A DNA stretch of 10,434 nt from Clostridiales bacterium (GTDB lineage Bacteria > Bacillota > Clostridia > Lutisporales > Lutisporaceae), in NCBI GenBank assembly GCA_012522255.1, contig JAAYKT010000082.1:1-10434 (forward strand). Direction: 5' to 3'. Made by a program: the position numbers and the translations under genes. The notes beneath the pieces are model-generated. The model saw nothing but the letters and a program-made list of their open reading frames with translations. It did not search any database and had not been told where the DNA came from. Shown here in pieces: positions 7,375 to 10,434 of the stretch (within the stretch, counting starts at the first letter, position 1; every line of letters begins with the position of its first letter).

Positions 7375-7551
7375 ATGTCAGAAATTCGTGTTGGAGAAAA
7401 CGAATCTTTAGAAAGTGCATTGAGACGTTTTAAAAAGAAATGCGCTAGAGCAGGAGTTTTAGCTGAAGTAAGAAAAAGGGAGCACTACGAAAAACCAAGT
7501 GTTAAAAGGAAAAAGAAATCTGAAGCAGCTAGGAAAAGAAAATTTAAATAA
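7375..7551 (+). CDS. rpsU: 30S ribosomal protein S21
   Basis: Small ribosomal protein of the 30S platform near the anti-Shine-Dalgarno end of 16S rRNA, 58 residues. It starts MSEIRVGENESLESALRRFK, contains KKCARAGVLAEVRKREHYEKPS, and ends in a lysine/arginine-rich tail (KRKKKSEAARKRKFK), all as in Firmicutes S21. The start ATG 7375 follows the very purine-rich GGAGGGAGGGTG, with a spacing of six bases from GGAGGGTG. It has its own near-consensus promoter and is followed 14 bases later by yqeY, a pairing conserved in Bacilli and Clostridia. The high-lysine composition fits a ribosomal protein. Confidence 0.97.
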   Translation: MSEIRVGENESLESALRRFKKKCARAGVLAEVRKREHYEKPSVKRKKKSEAARKRKFK

Positions 7552-7565
7552 AGAGAGTTGATTAT

Positions 7566-8009
7566 ATGTCTTTCAAGCAGATTTTACAGCAGGATATGAA
7601 AACTGCAATGAAAGAAAAAGATACCATTAGGAAGAATGTTATCACTATGGTCAGGGCTGCAATATTACAACAGGAAAAGGATAAAAAAATAGAAATGAAT
7701 GATGAAGGAATTCTTGATGTAATTGCCAAGGCTGCTAAGCAAAGGAAAGATTCCATTCCGGAATATGAAAAAGGAAACAGACCTGACATAATAAAGGACT
7801 TAGAAAGGGAAATTGAAATTTTAATGTCCTACCTACCGGAACAATTAAGCGAAGATGAAGTAGATGAGTTGGTTTCACAGACGATTTTTGAAGTAGGTGC
7901 GCAAAGCGCCAGGGATATCGGTTTGGTAATGAAGGCACTGATGCCTAAAGTTAAAGGTAGGGCGGATGGAAGAATAGTTAATCAATTGGTAAGAAAACAT
8001 CTTAATTAA
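7566..8009 (+). CDS. yqeY: GatB/YqeY domain-containing protein
   Basis: 147-residue soluble protein of the YqeY family, which matches the C-terminal tRNA-interacting domain of the GatB subunit of Glu-tRNA(Gln) amidotransferase. Typical segments are the N-terminal helix MSFKQILQQDMKTAMKEKD, the RxxVITMVRAAILQQE helix, a LMSYLPEQLSEDEVDELV stretch, and the end DIGLVMKALMPKVKGRADGR followed by NQLVRKHL. By family resemblance it may bind tRNA, but its role as a stand-alone protein is not established. The binding site is modest (AGAGAG before ATG 7566). It shares the rpsU promoter and is followed by an intrinsic terminator, so rpsU-yqeY is a closed two-gene unit. Confidence 0.93.
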   Translation: MSFKQILQQDMKTAMKEKDTIRKNVITMVRAAILQQEKDKKIEMNDEGILDVIAKAAKQRKDSIPEYEKGNRPDIIKDLEREIEILMSYLPEQLSEDEVDELVSQTIFEVGAQSARDIGLVMKALMPKVKGRADGRIVNQLVRKHLN

Positions 8010-8018
8010 AGCGTATTT

Positions 8019-8049
8019 AAGACCTGAAATGTATAACTTCAGGTCTTTT
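8019..8049 (+). terminator. Intrinsic terminator after yqeY
   Basis: AAGACCTGAA (8019-8028), a nine-base loop, and TTCAGGTCTT (8038-8047) form a perfect 10-base-pair stem. The T run is short (CTTTTGG). It lies 10 bases after the yqeY stop. Confidence 0.85.
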
Positions 8050-8078
8050 GGTCTTATGGAAACTATGCAAAAAATTAC

Positions 8079-8108
8079 TTATTTAATGGATGAAATTTAT
8101 GTTATAAT
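8079..8108 (+). promoter_or_regulatory. Extended -10 promoter before nfeD-floA
   Basis: TGTTATAAT (8100-8108) contains a perfect TATAAT with the TG of an extended -10. The -35 is weak: TTATTT (8079-8084) at 18 bases is the best candidate. It follows a terminator and precedes nfeD, so a promoter is expected here. Confidence 0.6.
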
Positions 8109-8151
8109 AATATATAGATATTGATGCAGATATAGACATATTAATAGATGG

Positions 8152-8158
8152 AAGGGTG
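8152..8158 (+). promoter_or_regulatory. Ribosome binding site that decides the nfeD start
   Basis: AAGGGTG lies six bases before ATG 8165. The in-frame GTG at 8156 falls inside the site, so ATG 8165 is preferred. Confidence 0.65.
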
Positions 8159-8164
8159 GGACAT

Positions 8165-8668
8165 ATGTTTGGGGATTGGACTACTTTAAGTATTTTTTTA
8201 TATGTATTAGGGTTGTTGCTTCTAATGATTGAAGGTGCTATCCCGGGTTTTGGATTACCCGGAATAACTGGGATAATTTGCGTTACAATTAGCATTGCAT
8301 TGATTACATCAAATTTATATGAGGCGTTATTGTTAATAATAATAACCACCTTGCTTTTTATATCTGCTATTGTGTTACTTTATAAATTAGGTTATGTAAG
8401 CAAGTATCTTAAGTTTTTGGTACTGAATACGGAACAGAAAAAAGAAGAAGGTTATATTAGCCAAAGATTAGATAATTCTTATGTTGGAAAGACCGGAGTT
8501 GCTGAAACCATACTAAGACCGGCTGGAATAGTAAATATAGATGATAAAAGAGTCAGCGCACAATCTCAGGGCGGTTTTATTGAGAGCGGGGCCAATGTAG
8601 TTGTAACTGAGGTCGCCGATATGAAAATAATAGTAAAAAAATTAGAAGAGGAGGACAAAAATGTTTGA
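8165..8668 (+). CDS. NfeD family membrane protein, short form without protease domain
   Basis: Membrane protein of the NfeD family, which pairs with SPFH/flotillin proteins. From ATG 8165 it has 167 residues. There are three likely membrane segments: about 8-22; 32-48, entered through the NfeD-typical EGAIPGFGLPGITG motif (23-36); and 52-73. A cytosolic C-terminal OB-fold domain follows (about 108-160), with GKTGVAETILRPAGIVNIDD and GGFIESGANVVVTEV. It lacks the N-terminal ClpP-like serine protease domain of long NfeD proteins such as Bacillus YqeZ, although the gene order here is the same. Its last eight bases overlap floA (ATGTTTGA), which indicates translational coupling and a joint function in the membrane. 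NfeD OB domains are thought to act in protein-protein contact; the exact role is unknown. Confidence 0.9.
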   Translation: MFGDWTTLSIFLYVLGLLLLMIEGAIPGFGLPGITGIICVTISIALITSNLYEALLLIIITTLLFISAIVLLYKLGYVSKYLKFLVLNTEQKKEEGYISQRLDNSYVGKTGVAETILRPAGIVNIDDKRVSAQSQGGFIESGANVVVTEVADMKIIVKKLEEEDKNV

Positions 8669-9653
8669 TTTAATTGCACCCATACTTATAATATTTGTTA
8701 TTATTCTTGGTATAACGATATTTTTAAGTTTTGTACCTATCGGTTTATGGATATCTTCCTTAGCGGCAGGAGTAAATGTAGGTATATTTAATCTCGTTGG
8801 AATGAGGTTGAGAAGAGTTGTGCCCAGCAGGATTGTAAACCCATTGATTAAGGCAAGAAAGGCAGGCTTGGGGCTTACTGTTAATCAGTTGGAAGCGCAC
8901 TATTTGGCTGGGGGGAATGTTGACAGAGTTATTAATTCACTCATTGCGGCACAAAGGGCGGAAATTGACTTGAGTTTTGAAAGAGCGGCCGCTATTGATT
9001 TGGCCGGCAGAGATGTATTGGAAGCAGTTCAAATGAGCGTAAATCCAAAAGTAATAGAAACACCTGTAATAGCGGCGGTTGCCAAAGACGGAATTGAGGT
9101 TAAAGCAAAAGCAAGAGTTACGGTGAGAGCGAACATTGCAAGGTTGGTGGGCGGTGCCGGAGAGGAAACAATAATTGCAAGGGTTGGCGAAGGTATCGTC
9201 ACTACTGTTGGGAGTTCGGAAAGTCATAAAGAGGTTTTAGAGAACCCTGATTCTATTTCAAGAACTGTACTCAATAAAGGCTTGGATTCAGGTACGGCTT
9301 TTGAGATACTCTCCATTGATATTGCGGATGTAGATGTTGGGAGAAACATTGGTGCCCAATTGCAGACTGATCAGGCAGAAGCTGATAAAAGGATAGCGCA
9401 GGCAAAGGCTGAAGAAAGACGTGCAATGGCAGTGGCAAAAGAACAGGAAATGATTGCATCTGTTCAGGAAATGAGGGCAAAGGTTGTTGAAGCAGAAGCT
9501 GAAGTGCCTAAGGCTATGGCAGATGCTCTTCGTACCGGTAACTTAGGTGTACTGGATTATTTTAATATGCAAAACATACAGGCAGATACTCAAATGAGGG
9601 ACTCAATATCAAAGTCAGGTAAAGTTGATGCTTCTGACAAGGATAAAAAATAG
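8661..9653 (+). CDS. floA: Flotillin-like protein FloA
   Basis: SPFH-type scaffold that forms foci in functional membrane microdomains, 330 residues, the normal FloA (YqfA, UPF0365) length. An N-terminal hydrophobic region (about 3-45: LIAPILIIFVIILGITIFLS, then VPIGLWISSLAAGVNVGIFN) anchors it. The well-conserved VVPSRIVNPLIKARKAGL and LEAHYLAGGNVDRVI segments lead into the SPFH core (to about 230), and a coiled coil rich in alanine, glutamate and lysine (about 235-290) mediates oligomers. It ends GNLGVLDYFNMQNIQADT followed by a short charged tail. The binding site GAGGAGG lies in the end of nfeD and the genes overlap by eight bases. In Bacillus, FloA works with NfeD partners; the same is inferred here. 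Confidence 0.97.
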   Translation: MFDLIAPILIIFVIILGITIFLSFVPIGLWISSLAAGVNVGIFNLVGMRLRRVVPSRIVNPLIKARKAGLGLTVNQLEAHYLAGGNVDRVINSLIAAQRAEIDLSFERAAAIDLAGRDVLEAVQMSVNPKVIETPVIAAVAKDGIEVKAKARVTVRANIARLVGGAGEETIIARVGEGIVTTVGSSESHKEVLENPDSISRTVLNKGLDSGTAFEILSIDIADVDVGRNIGAQLQTDQAEADKRIAQAKAEERRAMAVAKEQEMIASVQEMRAKVVEAEAEVPKAMADALRTGNLGVLDYFNMQNIQADTQMRDSISKSGKVDASDKDKK

Positions 9654-9703
9654 GAATAGATTTAATATAGTTTTTGCAGGTATTATATTATAGTTAGCAT
9701 AGA

Positions 9704-9709
9704 GAGGTG
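9704..9709 (+). promoter_or_regulatory. Ribosome binding site that supports a TTG start
   Basis: GAGGTG, within the purine run 9701-9714, lies seven bases before TTG 9717. It is strong evidence that the unrecognised gene after floA is translated. Confidence 0.65.
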
Positions 9710-9716
9710 GGGGGCA

Positions 9717-10115
9717 TTGGATTTAATTATAGTATTTATTGTTTTTTCAATAATTATGAATATTATTGGTACAGTTAAAAAGCAAAATAAAAGGCAAACA
9801 GTCAGGAGAACGGCTAAATTCACTGCTTCAGGCAGAAGGGATTTTAAGAGCTTGATAGAAAATGAGATTTTTTCTTTACCTAAGAAACCTGTTCCGCAAA
9901 AAGTGAAGGAATCAGAGAATGTAAAAACCAGTTTACTTACCGCTGATAAAGCCGGACATATTCATTTTAAGGATATTAAAAAGCCAATGGAAACAATAAC
10001 GGTAAGCACCGGGTCGCAAAAGTTAAAAAGTTCGCCGTTTGTTGATATGACGGATATGCAAAGGGCTATAGTCATGGTAGAAGTATTGGCAAAGCCTAAG
10101 GCTCTTAGAAGATAA
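9717..10115 (+). CDS. Unrecognised single-pass membrane protein after floA
   Basis: I do not recognise a named family. The frame gives 132 residues from TTG 9717, with a strong binding site. Residues 3-20 (LIIVFIVFSIIMNIIGTV) form one hydrophobic segment, preceded by aspartate and followed by a run of basic residues (KKQNKRQ, then RR at 30-31). By the positive-inside rule the rest should be cytosolic. Residues 21-107 are lysine-rich, low in complexity and probably disordered. The last 20 or so residues (TDMQRAIVMVEVLAKPKALRR) look like an amphipathic helix with a P-K-A-L-R end, the part most likely to be conserved. It is 63 bases after floA and before a terminator, so it is probably the third gene of the nfeD-floA unit. 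A membrane-tethered partner of FloA is a reasonable guess, not shown. Confidence 0.8.
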   Translation: MDLIIVFIVFSIIMNIIGTVKKQNKRQTVRRTAKFTASGRRDFKSLIENEIFSLPKKPVPQKVKESENVKTSLLTADKAGHIHFKDIKKPMETITVSTGSQKLKSSPFVDMTDMQRAIVMVEVLAKPKALRR

Positions 10116-10126
10116 AAGAGGTAATA

Positions 10127-10153
10127 ATGAATTCTCCTTTGGAATATGTATAA
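10127..10153 (+). other. Eight-codon ORF overlapping the terminator
   Basis: GAGGT (10118-10122) is followed four bases later by ATG and the frame MNSPLEYV with a TAA stop at 10151-10153. It covers the whole 5' arm and part of the inner stem of the terminator. Translation would disturb the hairpin. It may be chance: the binding site overlaps the end region of the preceding gene and the ORF is very short. Confidence 0.2.
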
Positions 10154-10177
10154 AAGCTATTCCCGGGAGAATTTTTT
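10130..10177 (+). terminator. Intrinsic terminator after the floA unit
   Basis: A two-part hairpin: AATTCTCC (10130-10137) pairs with GGAGAATT (10166-10173), and inside it GGAATA (10141-10146) pairs with TATTCC (10158-10163), with small internal bulges. The 3' arm runs straight into six T. It separates the floA unit from yqfC. Confidence 0.85.
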
Positions 10178-10215
10178 ATTGCCAAAACTTATGGATATAT
10201 AACTTAAAAGTTTCC

Positions 10216-10246
10216 TTGTTCTAAAGATTGAGACAATACATAAATT
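10216..10246 (+). promoter_or_regulatory. Tentative promoter before yqfC
   Basis: yqfC follows a terminator and should have its own promoter. CATAAATT (10239-10246) resembles the -10 of mother-cell sigma-E promoters (CATA then T at position 8), but I see no good -35 for sigma-E. TTGTTC (10216-10221) with CATAAA 17 bases later is a weak sigma-A reading. Neither is convincing. Confidence 0.25.
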
Positions 10247-10264
10247 ATTATAGAGGTGTAAGCA

Positions 10265-10434
10265 ATGAACGGGAAAACGTATAAAATAAAAGAAAAACTA
10301 TCAGATGTACTGGAGTTACCGAGAGAAATAGTACTTGATATTTCCAAGATTATTGTTATTGGAACAGATAGTGTGATTGTAGAAAATCATAAAGGTATAA
10401 TAGATTATTGTGATAATAAAATAAGTATAAATAC
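10265..10434 (+). CDS. yqfC: Sporulation protein YqfC (partial, 5' end)
   Basis: The frame from ATG 10265 is open to the window end and gives 56 residues. The segment KEKLSDVLELPREIVLDISK followed by a valine/isoleucine-rich strand pattern (IIVIGTDSVIVENHKGI) fits the start of the YqfC family, proteins of about 95 residues found in endospore formers. In Bacillus subtilis yqfC is expressed in the mother cell under sigma-E and lies before yqfD. Its position after the floA unit matches the Bacillus order. The binding site GAGGTG (10253-10258) is six bases from the ATG. The 3' part is missing from the window. YqfC has no established biochemical function; its presence is evidence that the organism belongs to a spore-forming lineage. 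Confidence 0.85.
   Translation, partial: MNGKTYKIKEKLSDVLELPREIVLDISKIIVIGTDSVIVENHKGIIDYCDNKISIN

Noticed and set aside
1..10434. Search for a mobile element, CRISPR array, defence system or toxin-antitoxin pair
   Set aside because: Almost all of the window is explained by conserved housekeeping genes in standard order on one strand. I saw no repeat array, transposase, integrase or terminal inverted repeats.

Overview
The window reads as an AT-rich, low-GC Gram-positive chromosome segment from a spore-forming member of the Clostridia. The main reasons are the gene order, a DnaK that lacks the roughly 24-residue insert of the Gram-negative ATPase domain, strong GGAGG-type ribosome binding sites, several TTG starts, and a yqfC-type sporulation gene at the right edge. 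All genes are on the + strand. I see no tRNA, rRNA, CRISPR array, insertion sequence or phage gene, and no sign of recent transfer.

Positions 1-3780 hold the class I heat-shock operon: the last 28 codons of hrcA, then grpE, dnaK and dnaJ, closed by a strong intrinsic terminator. HrcA is the repressor, and GrpE, DnaK and DnaJ form the Hsp70 refolding machine. The usual HrcA operator (CIRCE) lies before hrcA and is outside the window.

Positions 3781-7242 hold a translation-linked group: prmA (methylates ribosomal protein L11), rsmE (methylates 16S rRNA), mtaB (tRNA methylthiotransferase) and a histidine-triad nucleotide hydrolase. No convincing promoter precedes prmA, so these genes may depend on read-through of the dnaJ terminator. 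The short gap before the HIT gene contains overlapping inverted repeats that could hide its ribosome binding site.

Positions 7243-8050 hold rpsU (ribosomal protein S21, 58 residues) and yqeY, with a near-consensus sigma-A promoter in front and an intrinsic terminator behind.

Positions 8051-10180 hold a membrane-microdomain unit: a short nfeD overlapping floA by 8 bases, then an unrecognised 132-residue gene with one predicted membrane segment, ending at a two-part hairpin terminator. An extended -10 promoter precedes nfeD. After this comes the start of yqfC, cut by the window end, which marks the beginning of a sporulation gene block.

This is largely a well-known conserved neighbourhood. 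I found no new multi-gene system. The best leads are the unrecognised membrane gene after floA, two possible mRNA leader structures (before the HIT gene and before rpsU), and an eight-codon ORF that overlaps the terminator before yqfC.
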